Shown: piece after piece, positions 28,975 to 35,752 of the stretch
How the letters are laid out: every line of letters starts with the position of its first letter
How positions within the stretch are numbered: the stretch's first letter is position 1
From: Rhodoferax ferrireducens T118
GTDB lineage: Bacteria > Pseudomonadota > Gammaproteobacteria > Burkholderiales > Burkholderiaceae_C
Direction: 5' to 3'
Length of the DNA stretch: 64,000 nt
Assembly (NCBI RefSeq): GCF_000013605.1
Contig: NC_007901.1
Location: 186,001 to 250,000, forward strand
Program-made: the position numbers and the translations under genes
The notes under the pieces: generated by a model
Databases searched by the model: none
What the model was told of the DNA's origin: nothing
What the model saw: the letters and a program-made list of their open reading frames with translations, nothing else

Positions 28975-29184
28975 TCAGTCGCTAGGCTGCCCAATCAAAA
29001 AATAGGGAGCCTCCACGCCGCATGGTGTATCACCATTGGCCTCAGTAACGATAACGAGGTGGAAGTCAGTGATGACCACTTGCGTGGGGTCCAGCGTCGG
29101 GCCACCCTCAATGCACACCCCCTCAACATCGCCGTAGGCGTCGTATGCCGCCTGTAGCTTCTCAATATATTTAAGCAGTTTCAT
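28975..29184 (-). CDS. Hypothetical 69-aa protein
   Basis: ATG at 29184 follows GAGGAAAAC. The sequence (MKLLKYIEKLQAAYDAYGDVEGV, GGPTLDPTQVVITDFHLVIV) is a helix followed by a beta hairpin. No recognised family. It lies 15 bases behind the 97-residue gene. Confidence 0.5.
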   Translation of the reverse strand: MKLLKYIEKLQAAYDAYGDVEGVCIEGGPTLDPTQVVITDFHLVIVTEANGDTPCGVEAPYFLIGQPSD

Positions 29185-29199
29185 TTCAGAGTTTTCCTC

Positions 29200-29493
29200 T
29201 CAAAAGCGTTGCTTCAAAAATTGACGATAAAACGGCTTATTGTCCGTTTTGGCCGATGACTTAACGCCTTCAACTTCCACGTATTTACCGTCCCGCAAAG
29301 ACACGCTGAATGAGGCACCCGTTTCAGGGTCAATCACGTCAGCCTTGCCAAGCACTTCTATTGCCGCTTTCAGGCGCATCCGTCCATCGATAACCTGTGA
29401 CACACGGCCATCCAGGCGAACGATATTGACTGCGGCGCTCGCACGGGCGTTCGCCGGATTGTTTTCAATATTCCCTAAAGGCGTAGAGTTCAT
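29200..29493 (-). CDS. Hypothetical 97-aa protein
   Basis: ATG at 29493 follows AAAGGAAATC and leader D. A polar N-terminus leads to a beta-rich region (AVNIVRLDGRVSQVIDGRM), a helix (RLKAAIEVLG) and another beta hairpin (ASFSVSLRDGKYVEVEG). This could be a small OB- or SH3-type domain. The family is unknown. Confidence 0.5.
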   Translation of the reverse strand: MNSTPLGNIENNPANARASAAVNIVRLDGRVSQVIDGRMRLKAAIEVLGKADVIDPETGASFSVSLRDGKYVEVEGVKSSAKTDNKPFYRQFLKQRF

Positions 29494-29575
29494 AACAGAT
29501 TTCCTTTGAATAGACCCCAGGAAGATGAACGTACCCTTTGGGGCGAAGTTCGCCCAGGGCAGTTGTTGAATCCTG
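29494..29575 (-). promoter_or_regulatory. Structured 5' leader D of the GGG-loop family
   Basis: On the minus strand GGGCGA-ACU-UCGCCC forms the hairpin, enclosed by CCCU/AGGG where leaders A and B have CCCA/UGGG, a compensating change. GAAC is again complementary to downstream GUUC, and UUCCU of that arm is complementary to AGGAA of the ribosome site. The core spans 29514-29560. An extra hairpin (CCTGATC and GATCAGG) lies upstream at 29573-29590. Confidence 0.55.
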
Positions 29576-29664
29576 ATCAGAGATCAGGCCAACCCGGTGA
29601 AGGGTCGGGGTTTTGAAATGCTGACACAAGGTCAACGAATTGTGCGTCAGCACAAAGTTCAAAA

Positions 29665-29695
29665 ATTATAACGTCAACGGAAAACCAATCCTTTC
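29665..29695 (-). promoter_or_regulatory. Putative promoter for leader D unit
   Basis: A perfect TATAAT -10 box on the minus strand at 29665-29670 lies in an AT-rich stretch about 170 bases ahead of the ATG at 29493. The -35 side (about 29688-29693) is weak. A GACGCAC...GTGTCAG repeat just downstream could be an operator. Confidence 0.4.
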
Positions 29696-29780
29696 TGATT
29701 TTCAGAAATTTGAATTTTGCGGCGCTGAAAGTGGCACGATCACGATTGTTCAATGCGGCCGGCGTGCTAACCTCAAATTT

Positions 29781-30086
29781 ATGGAAAACAGGAAACCGGT
29801 TTTGAAGTGGCGCAGTCAGTATCCCAATGCATTGCACTGGCGGGACGAGCCCCTCCCTTGGATGATGGTCTTAAGGGGCTTTCTGCCACGTTGGATGGGC
29901 GGCGAGCCTGTCTATGAAGCTGTGGCACGAACAGGCCATTTCAGCACCAAGCAGTTGCGGGCCGACTATCTTAAAAACCAATATGTGGTCGCCGTATGCC
30001 GCCAAGAAGTGGCTCATGAAGAGGCGATCAGGAAACTGCGCGATGCGCTGCAGCTTGAGATATCACAGGACACCGCCAAGACATGA
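29781..30086 (+). CDS. Hypothetical 101-aa protein
   Basis: ATG at 29781 (MENRKPVLKWRSQYPNALHW) comes about 10 bases after a possible -10 box, so it may be translated leaderless; the longer frame up to 29640 would overlap a promoter. It is Trp- and Arg-rich early, then helical (STKQLRADYLKNQYVVAVCRQEV, EEAIRKLRDALQ). The family is unknown. It is divergent from leader D and convergent with the gene at 30140. Confidence 0.5.
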   Translation: MENRKPVLKWRSQYPNALHWRDEPLPWMMVLRGFLPRWMGGEPVYEAVARTGHFSTKQLRADYLKNQYVVAVCRQEVAHEEAIRKLRDALQLEISQDTAKT

Positions 30087-30090
30087 AACA

Positions 30091-30128
30091 CCTTCCCGGC
30101 CAGATACCTTGCGGTACCTGGCCGGGGA
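30091..30128. terminator. Stem-loop between convergent genes
   Basis: CCCGGCCAG and CTGGCCGGG form a 9-base stem with inner ATACC/GGTA pairing, lying between the plus-strand stop at 30086 and the minus-strand stop at 30140. There is no good T run, so if it terminates transcription it does so weakly or with help from Rho. Confidence 0.45.
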
Positions 30129-30139
30129 TTGGTTGGGTG

Positions 30140-30478
30140 CTAGACCACTCTATGCTCCAGCACCCGGTCGATGATTGCCGCTTTGGCCGTCAATCGTCCT
30201 TTGGGATGCCTGAACGGGTAATCTCTCCCATCAAGAGAGACATATATCTCAGCCTCGAGCTCTTTGAGGATTCTGGTTGGCGCGGTGGGCGCCCAGGCTT
30301 CAAAGGCGTCAAGCGACATCGCATCGGCCCATGTGTGAGCCCATTCGTTTTCATGGTTTTTTGGGCGTATGGTCATGCGTCCGTAGACATCCCCATCGGC
30401 CAAAAAGCCGACGAGAAAGTACAGGCGGCCGATTCCAAAAATGTAAATCGTGCTGTCAATCGTTTTATCAAAAAACAT
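30140..30478 (-). CDS. Hypothetical 112-aa protein with ribosome site inside a hairpin
   Basis: ATG at 30478 follows GAAGGAGTACGACC. GGTCGGACTC upstream and GAGTACGACC around the ribosome site are near-perfect complements, so translation is likely held back until the stem opens. The protein is beta-rich at first (STIYIFGIGRLYFLVGFLADGDVYG) with Trp-rich NEWAHTWADAMSLDAFEAWAP after. The family is unknown. Confidence 0.5.
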   Translation of the reverse strand: MFFDKTIDSTIYIFGIGRLYFLVGFLADGDVYGRMTIRPKNHENEWAHTWADAMSLDAFEAWAPTAPTRILKELEAEIYVSLDGRDYPFRHPKGRLTAKAAIIDRVLEHRVV

Positions 30479-30486
30479 GGTCGTAC

Positions 30487-30906
30487 TCCTTCAATGAATT
30501 CAAAGAGTCCGACCAGGCCACTTTGATGTTGCGACCAAAGCGGTCTTTCCTGAAAAATGCAAAGCAGGAAGCTTCGCCTTTGACACTCCAGCTAAAAGCT
30601 GAAGAACATGACAGAGCGTCATGAAGGAATCCGTATCAATCCGATGTGCGCACACCTCCCGAGAGGGGTATCCACATGGGACGTTTTTTGTGTTCCTGTT
30701 GTTTTGTTCGCCGCGAATGGACGAGCTTGATCACTTACCCAAACATTGCCCGTTGGATCGGTTCATCTGCGCTGCATGGCGCGAAATACGATTTGTTTGA
30801 TATGCCGCCTCTTAAATCCATTGTTGCAAATGGGTTTGGGCGACGAATTCGCGCGGTGCGAAAAATTCATTCTATCGCTGGAAATGCGATTTGAATTGTT
30901 TTTGAG
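30487..30906. other. Gap without a convincing gene
   Basis: On the plus strand three very short frames overlap end to start: 30526-30624 (32 codons), 30621-30803 (60 codons) and 30802-30894 (MPPLKSIVANGFGRRIRAV and on). The last resembles the first helix of an XRE repressor. None has a good ribosome site, so this may be a broken regulator or just sequence. The minus strand shows nothing. Confidence 0.25.
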
Positions 30907-31554
30907 CTACAGGGCCGACAAGCAAGCCGTTCTACCCTTGGGCGAAAGCCTGACTCTGAGCCCATCCTGGACCACCAGCCCGCAACGTTGGGCATCTAGC
31001 CACTCACGTTCATAACCGCTAATGTCGCTCAGGGCGATTTCGTTCAAAAAGGTGTCGCGATCAGGGTGGAACAGGACTTGAAGGATTTCCAGTGTGACCG
31101 AACCGGGGGGCGCCCCCCGTTGCGCGTGCTCAACCAGCAGCCGGTCCATTTCCAATTCAACGGCGTGGATGTGTTCGATAAATAACTCGCAGCCCCGTTC
31201 GTCCAGGCTGCCAATGTGGAACTCGCCCTGCGCGTCCATGACCCGTGCCGCAGCTTGATAGGCCGCTGACCGGCCGAGCTCGTTGTCGGTGTCTTTCCAG
31301 ATGGGGTCAAACTGGTCGTGGGCAATCGTTCTCAAGCGCCTGAGGCGCTTGCCCGCCATGGTGCCCAGCGGAATTTCTGTGCCTGCATGGCAGCGCACAT
31401 AGGTATCGCAGACCGGGTAGTTTTCGCACACGTACAGCGCGGGGTGCCCCTTGCCAGGCCAAACGCGGTCGCCCGGCTTGAGTTCGCCCTTGCCCCCACA
31501 GTAAGGACAGTGCAGCACCAACTTCGAGTCCAAATCCCGGCCAAGTTCCGACAT
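30907..31554 (-). CDS. DUF3268-type zinc-ribbon protein
   Basis: The 215-residue protein opens with a zinc ribbon: CPYCGGKGEL at about residue 16 and CENYPVCDTYVRCHAGTEIPLGT about 25 residues on, followed by LRRLRTIAHDQFDPIWK. This is the pattern of DUF3268 proteins of phages and plasmids. A helical middle and a C-terminal winged-helix-like part (ISGYEREWLDAQRCGLVVQDGLRVRLSPKG) extend it beyond the usual length. The role is unknown, probably nucleic-acid binding. ATG at 31554 has only a modest AAGA site. Confidence 0.65.
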   Translation of the reverse strand: MSELGRDLDSKLVLHCPYCGGKGELKPGDRVWPGKGHPALYVCENYPVCDTYVRCHAGTEIPLGTMAGKRLRRLRTIAHDQFDPIWKDTDNELGRSAAYQAAARVMDAQGEFHIGSLDERGCELFIEHIHAVELEMDRLLVEHAQRGAPPGSVTLEILQVLFHPDRDTFLNEIALSDISGYEREWLDAQRCGLVVQDGLRVRLSPKGRTACLSAL

Positions 31555-32103
31555 TCTTCAATCCATGGTTTAGGAGGCCATTTTTGTTCAGGATTGATCC
31601 GCTCCCTTGAAGTTTGAGAAAAAAATGAATTTCGGTGCCGTTTCCGGTGGGTTTGTTGCTAATTTTGGTTGATGAATTTGCCATGCTTACGGCATCAAGC
31701 AAGTATTGCGTCGCAACGGGACTTCGGACTTGCGCGAACGCCATTGTTCCGTATCCTGACTGCATACCTCTTACTTTGCTTCGGCTGACACCGTGACTAT
31801 TTCCCAACTTAAAGTTGCCTCCAATCCCAGGCCTGCCTCGTTTTCAACACGGGGCCTGCGCCCGCTCGCCGAACGGGCAATACCGCGCCGGCACGGTGAC
31901 CGTCAGCGCTACCTGCCGCGTATCGATGCGGTCAATGGCGCTGCGCTAGTACGAATTATGAGCAGTCCCGACTTGTGGCCCGCAAAGAAGGGGACTGGAA
32001 CGGTATCGTGCCCGCCGCCACGGCGCGCGCCCATATGGCCGCACTGTCCGCAAAAAAACGTCGGGCGGCGCACGGTTGCAGACGTCACGGGTCTGACCGA
32101 CTA
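31555..32103. other. Divergent intergenic region between the minus- and plus-strand halves
   Basis: About 550 bases where the coding direction switches. A GTG-started frame (31793-32104, 103 codons) is open on the plus strand but has unlike-protein composition (Pro/Arg-rich) and no ribosome site. Another frame leads in from 31975 to the next gene. I see no clear promoter box or repeat, though both operons should start here. Confidence 0.3.
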
Positions 32104-32517
32104 ATGGGACATTCAATGGCTCAGACTCAAGTCCGGCTCGGCCTTGCCCTTTTTGAATCTGCCACAGGCGTTTGTGTCGGGGTGGAACTGCTGGACAGGG
32201 GCATTTCCTTCGGCCTCGACCAGGACTCCATCCTCAACCACGTGTTTCAGGGCGATGCTATGGCTCAGGTGTTGCCGCTGGCCCAGGCGAAGGACCTCTT
32301 TTTGGTAAGCCATCCCGACCGCATTCTTTCGTCCAAGGGCCGCAGTATCGGCAATTACCAGGGCCGCGTCATCCCGGCGTGGATTCAACTCGCCGGTGGT
32401 CAGCGCTACGAGTTTGCAGGGATCTGCGGGCCAACAGGCAGGAATTGCCTCCATCAGGTGGGGCAAGTCGTTATATCGCCAGGAATGATCTACGAGGCCA
32501 TTGAGCACACCCCGTGA
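32104..32517 (+). CDS. Hypothetical 137-aa protein
   Basis: The likely start is ATG 32104 (MGHSMAQTQVRLGLALFES) or 32116; the frame is open further up to GTG 31975. It has a beta-rich domain (VCVGVELLDRGISFGLDQDS), then VLPLAQAKDLFLVSHPDRI, a basic helix and a glycine-rich end. The family is not recognised. Its stop overlaps the GTG start of the VRR-NUC gene, so they are co-translated. Confidence 0.5.
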   Translation: MGHSMAQTQVRLGLALFESATGVCVGVELLDRGISFGLDQDSILNHVFQGDAMAQVLPLAQAKDLFLVSHPDRILSSKGRSIGNYQGRVIPAWIQLAGGQRYEFAGICGPTGRNCLHQVGQVVISPGMIYEAIEHTP

Positions 32518-33023
32518 ATACCATCATTGCCGGTCTTTCCGACCATATCCCGGCCGCCCAGTATCTCGCCCTGCTTGCATCGGGTGAGCTTGGTAAGGGT
32601 GCCACGGCCAGGGCCAGGGCCACGCTCCGCAAAGCCCCAGAAGAGGACCTGCACCGTGCGTGCTTTGAATGGGTTGAGCTGGTGCAACCACAGCACACCA
32701 TCTTGCGTTGGCTGTTTCATTGCCCAAGTGGCGGCAAGCGCCCGCGCGGGGAGGCAGGCAAGCTCAAGGGCATGGGCACCAAACCCGGCGTGCCCGACTT
32801 CCTGCTGCCGCGCCGGCACCGCCAATGGGCGGGCCTTGCCATCGAACTGAAGTCCGACACTGGTCGGCTGTCGCTGGACCAAAAGGCATGGCTCGACGCC
32901 TTCGAGCAGGAAGGCTACCTGACGGCAGTCTGCCGCACGCTCGATGAATTCACCGTGGCAGTTATGCGCTATCTGAAGGAAGACCCTCCCGCCCGGCCAC
33001 GGCCGTCCGATGAAGCCACATAA
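32514..33023 (+). CDS. VRR-NUC domain nuclease
   Basis: The 169-residue protein shows the VRR-NUC (PD-(D/E)XK) core: Glu near residue 45-52 in the helix DLHRACFEWVELV, Asp95 in GVPDFLLP, Glu111 and Lys113 in AIELKSD, and Gln123 in LDQKAW. Stand-alone VRR-NUC proteins are common in phages, where they act as replication- or repair-type nucleases. GTG start 32514 overlaps the previous stop (GTGA). It heads a nuclease-nuclease-helicase set. Confidence 0.82.
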   Translation: MNTIIAGLSDHIPAAQYLALLASGELGKGATARARATLRKAPEEDLHRACFEWVELVQPQHTILRWLFHCPSGGKRPRGEAGKLKGMGTKPGVPDFLLPRRHRQWAGLAIELKSDTGRLSLDQKAWLDAFEQEGYLTAVCRTLDEFTVAVMRYLKEDPPARPRPSDEAT

Positions 33024-33026
33024 ATC

Positions 33027-33458
33027 ATGAATGCCGTGTCAATCAACTCAATTTGTTCAGGTCAGACCCAATTGACAATTGGGTCCGATCAACTCGCCAT
33101 GGTCACTCCCGTCCAAATCCTGGCCGGCATCGAACGTTGCCGTTTCCGCTTCAATGATGAGAAAGAACTTCAGGCCGGAATTGCACTCGCGCTGGACATG
33201 GCTGGCATAACCTACCAACGTGAAAAGGTGTTGAGCCCCGAGGACCGGCCTGACTTCCTCGTTGCAGGCCACATTGCACTCGAAATCAAGATCAAGGGAT
33301 CTGTCGCGCAGGCTCTGCGCCAGATCAGTCGCTACACCGCGCACCCCGAAATCAGCACCGTGCTGCTGGTGGGCACGCCGGGGTGGGTGAACCGCATCCC
33401 CGCAGCGATGGGCGGCAAGCCCGTGTTTTCGCTTCGACTGACGGGAAGCCTTCTATGA
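33027..33458 (+). CDS. PD-(D/E)XK endonuclease-like protein
   Basis: The 143-residue protein carries RPDFLVAGHIALEIKIKG, with Asp76, Glu86 and Lys88 in the correct spacing for the restriction-endonuclease fold. An upstream Glu sits in the helix DEKELQAGIALALD. A second start at 33099 is possible. It overlaps the helicase gene by 4 bases. In phages such a nuclease often precedes a SNF2 helicase, so the three genes probably act together on DNA. Confidence 0.7.
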   Translation: MNAVSINSICSGQTQLTIGSDQLAMVTPVQILAGIERCRFRFNDEKELQAGIALALDMAGITYQREKVLSPEDRPDFLVAGHIALEIKIKGSVAQALRQISRYTAHPEISTVLLVGTPGWVNRIPAAMGGKPVFSLRLTGSLL

Positions 33459-35203
33459 AATTCGGCACCATAGCATTGGATGGCAGCAATTGGGTTATCA
33501 CCTGTGAGCCCCATGTCAGGGGCCGCTTGCGGCGCGTCTTTCCCCAAGTGAGCCAGCGCGCCGGTGATTCCATCGCGCTTACCGATAACGAAGAAAATTC
33601 ACGCGATCTCTTGTGGTTCACACAGAGATATCCCATGCAAATGAGCCGCGCAGCGCTGCAATGGATGAAGAATCGGGCCAGCGGTCATGTCGAGGCGCAA
33701 TCTCGCGTGATCGAACTTCTCAGCAACCGTCGCCCGCCTGATGACTTTGTTCTGGCCAAGCCTGCCCGCGAGTACCAAAAGACTGCTGGCACGCTGCTTG
33801 AAATCAAAACCGGCCTGCTGCTGGCTGATGACGTGGGCCTGGGAAAGACTGTGAGCGGCATCTGCGCCATGGCACGAGCGGACAACCTACCGGTTCTGGT
33901 TGTCACTTTGACTCACCTACCCGAGCAGTGGAAAGCGGAAATCAATGCCTTTGCGCCCGAACTCAAAGTGCACATCCTTAAATCCGGTCAACCCTACGAT
34001 CTGATCCCCAAGCCCCACGGCAACAAGAAACAGGCAGGCTTGTTTGATGTTGCAATGCCGCGCTTGCCTGACGTGATCATCAGCAATTACCACAAGCTCC
34101 ACGGCTGGGCCGAAACCCTTGCGGGACTGGTGCGATACGTTATATATGATGAGTGTCAAGACCTGAGAAATCAAGACTCAAATAAGTACGCGGCTGCAAA
34201 GCACATTGCCTCCAAAGCCAAATTGCGCTTGGGACTTTCAGCCACACCCATCTACAACTTGGGAGCAGAGTTTTTTTCTGTCATCAATGTCTTGCTGCCG
34301 GGATCGCTGGGGAGCTATGAAGAGTTCCACCGCGAGTGGTGTATTGGAGAAGGGACGATCGGCGACCCCAAGGCGTTCGGATCCTTTCTGCGGCGTGAAG
34401 GGATCATGTTGCGCAGGACACGCAAGGACGTTGGGCGCGAGCTGCCACCCTGCATGCGGATCGTCCAAACCATCAGTACAGACCAATCCGTTCTGGATAC
34501 CGTAAAAAGTTCCGCTGTTGAGTTGGCCAAAGTGATCCTGGCCAGCCAGCAAAGCTATCAAGGTCAGAAATTTCGCGCCAGCGAGGAATTCAACGTCATG
34601 CTGCGCCAGGCCACGGGCGTTGCCAAGGCCCCCTATGTAGCCGAATTCGTCCGCATGCTTATGGCTTCAGAAGAAAAAGTGATTCTTTTCGGATGGCACA
34701 GGGAAGTTTATGGAATTTGGCTTGAGCTGCTGGCCGAGTTCAAGCCCATGCTTTACACCGGTTCGGAGTCCCCCAAGCAGAAGGCTGCGACCAAGGAGGC
34801 ATTTGTCAATGGGGATTGCCGGGTGATGATCATTTCCCTGCGCGCAGGTGCGGGACTTGATGGTTTGCAGCGCGTCTGCAAGGTTGGGGTCTTCGGTGAG
34901 CTTGACTGGTCTCCGGGGGTGCACGAACAGTGCGGCGGCAGATACTGGCGTGATGGACAGGACGAACCATCCCTTGCCTACTTCCTCCTTTCCGAAGATG
35001 GGTCTGATCCGGTCATCGCTGACATCCTGGGCCTCAAGAAGGGCCAAATCGATGGCGTACGCGATCCTGATGCTGACCTGGTTGAAACATATGCGGTCGA
35101 GCCGGGCAGCATCAAGAAGCTGGCCAAGGCGTATCTGGAGCGGTTGGGCGTAGCCCTGCCACCTGTTGTCGAGATGGAAGATATCAGGCAGTTGGCCGCA
35201 TGA
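33455..35203 (+). CDS. SNF2-family DNA helicase/translocase
   Basis: The 582-residue protein has the SF2 motifs in order: motif I ADDVGLGKT (Lys131), motif Ia VVTLTHLPEQWK, motif II YDECQDL (about residue 220), motif III LGLSATP, and in the second RecA domain VILFGWHREV, MIISLRAGAGLDGLQ and motif VI QCGGRYWRDGQ. These translocate on double-stranded DNA. ATG 33455 overlaps the previous stop. There is no extra domain, the usual phage size. With the two nuclease genes it could form a DNA-processing or restriction complex. Confidence 0.9.
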   Translation: MKFGTIALDGSNWVITCEPHVRGRLRRVFPQVSQRAGDSIALTDNEENSRDLLWFTQRYPMQMSRAALQWMKNRASGHVEAQSRVIELLSNRRPPDDFVLAKPAREYQKTAGTLLEIKTGLLLADDVGLGKTVSGICAMARADNLPVLVVTLTHLPEQWKAEINAFAPELKVHILKSGQPYDLIPKPHGNKKQAGLFDVAMPRLPDVIISNYHKLHGWAETLAGLVRYVIYDECQDLRNQDSNKYAAAKHIASKAKLRLGLSATPIYNLGAEFFSVINVLLPGSLGSYEEFHREWCIGEGTIGDPKAFGSFLRREGIMLRRTRKDVGRELPPCMRIVQTISTDQSVLDTVKSSAVELAKVILASQQSYQGQKFRASEEFNVMLRQATGVAKAPYVAEFVRMLMASEEKVILFGWHREVYGIWLELLAEFKPMLYTGSESPKQKAATKEAFVNGDCRVMIISLRAGAGLDGLQRVCKVGVFGELDWSPGVHEQCGGRYWRDGQDEPSLAYFLLSEDGSDPVIADILGLKKGQIDGVRDPDADLVETYAVEPGSIKKLAKAYLERLGVALPPVVEMEDIRQLAA

Positions 35204-35715
35204 TCATGGAACTTGAACTGCCGTCGCTGAGGAACGAAATCAAAAGTGAAAATGCTGAAGGCCTGCCTGTAAAAGTCCGTCAGCAGCTTAAATACGACTG
35301 CGGTGTTGCCTGCCTTGCAATGGCAAGTGGCAAGCCCTACGCTGACGCCCGCGCAGTGTTTGTCTCGGCTGGACTTTCGGTCAAACGAATGAAACGCCCA
35401 TACGCAAGCAACTTCAAGGAACTGCAGAAAGCTCTGAATGATGCTGGTGTGCCATCGCGCAGGAAGCATTTTCGCGGCTGGGATTCAGTTGGGCAAGCTG
35501 CAATTCTCAAAGTCTTCGTTCGCAATGGTGACTGGCATTGGGTATATGCCGGGCGCGATCGGGTATTTGGCTTGTTTGTCCACGACCCGGCTACCGATTT
35601 GCCGACTTTTGAACACTTTCCAGAGGATGTGATGTGTCTGGACATAGCGTTCTATGAACCTTCTGGTTGCTTTATCCACATCGAAAAAGACGAATGCAAT
35701 GGCTGTCTTGGTTGA
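35200..35715 (+). CDS. C39-like papain-fold peptidase
   Basis: The 171-residue protein has the C39 bacteriocin-peptidase core: QQLKYDCGVACLAMA with Cys34, DWHWVYAG with His113, and VHDPA with Asp129. It lacks the ABC transporter and membrane parts of bacteriocin exporters, so it is a soluble stand-alone peptidase or peptide-binding relative. ATG 35200 overlaps the helicase stop (ATGA), tying it to the DNA module. Its substrate is unknown. Confidence 0.72.
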   Translation: MIMELELPSLRNEIKSENAEGLPVKVRQQLKYDCGVACLAMASGKPYADARAVFVSAGLSVKRMKRPYASNFKELQKALNDAGVPSRRKHFRGWDSVGQAAILKVFVRNGDWHWVYAGRDRVFGLFVHDPATDLPTFEHFPEDVMCLDIAFYEPSGCFIHIEKDECNGCLG

Positions 35716-35752
35716 CATGTCCATTAAGCACATCTTTCACTGGTAGAAAACA

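Noticed and set aside
31793..32104. GTG-started frame of 103 codons on the plus strand
   Set aside because: Pro/Arg-rich, no ribosome site, and it lies in the probable promoter region.
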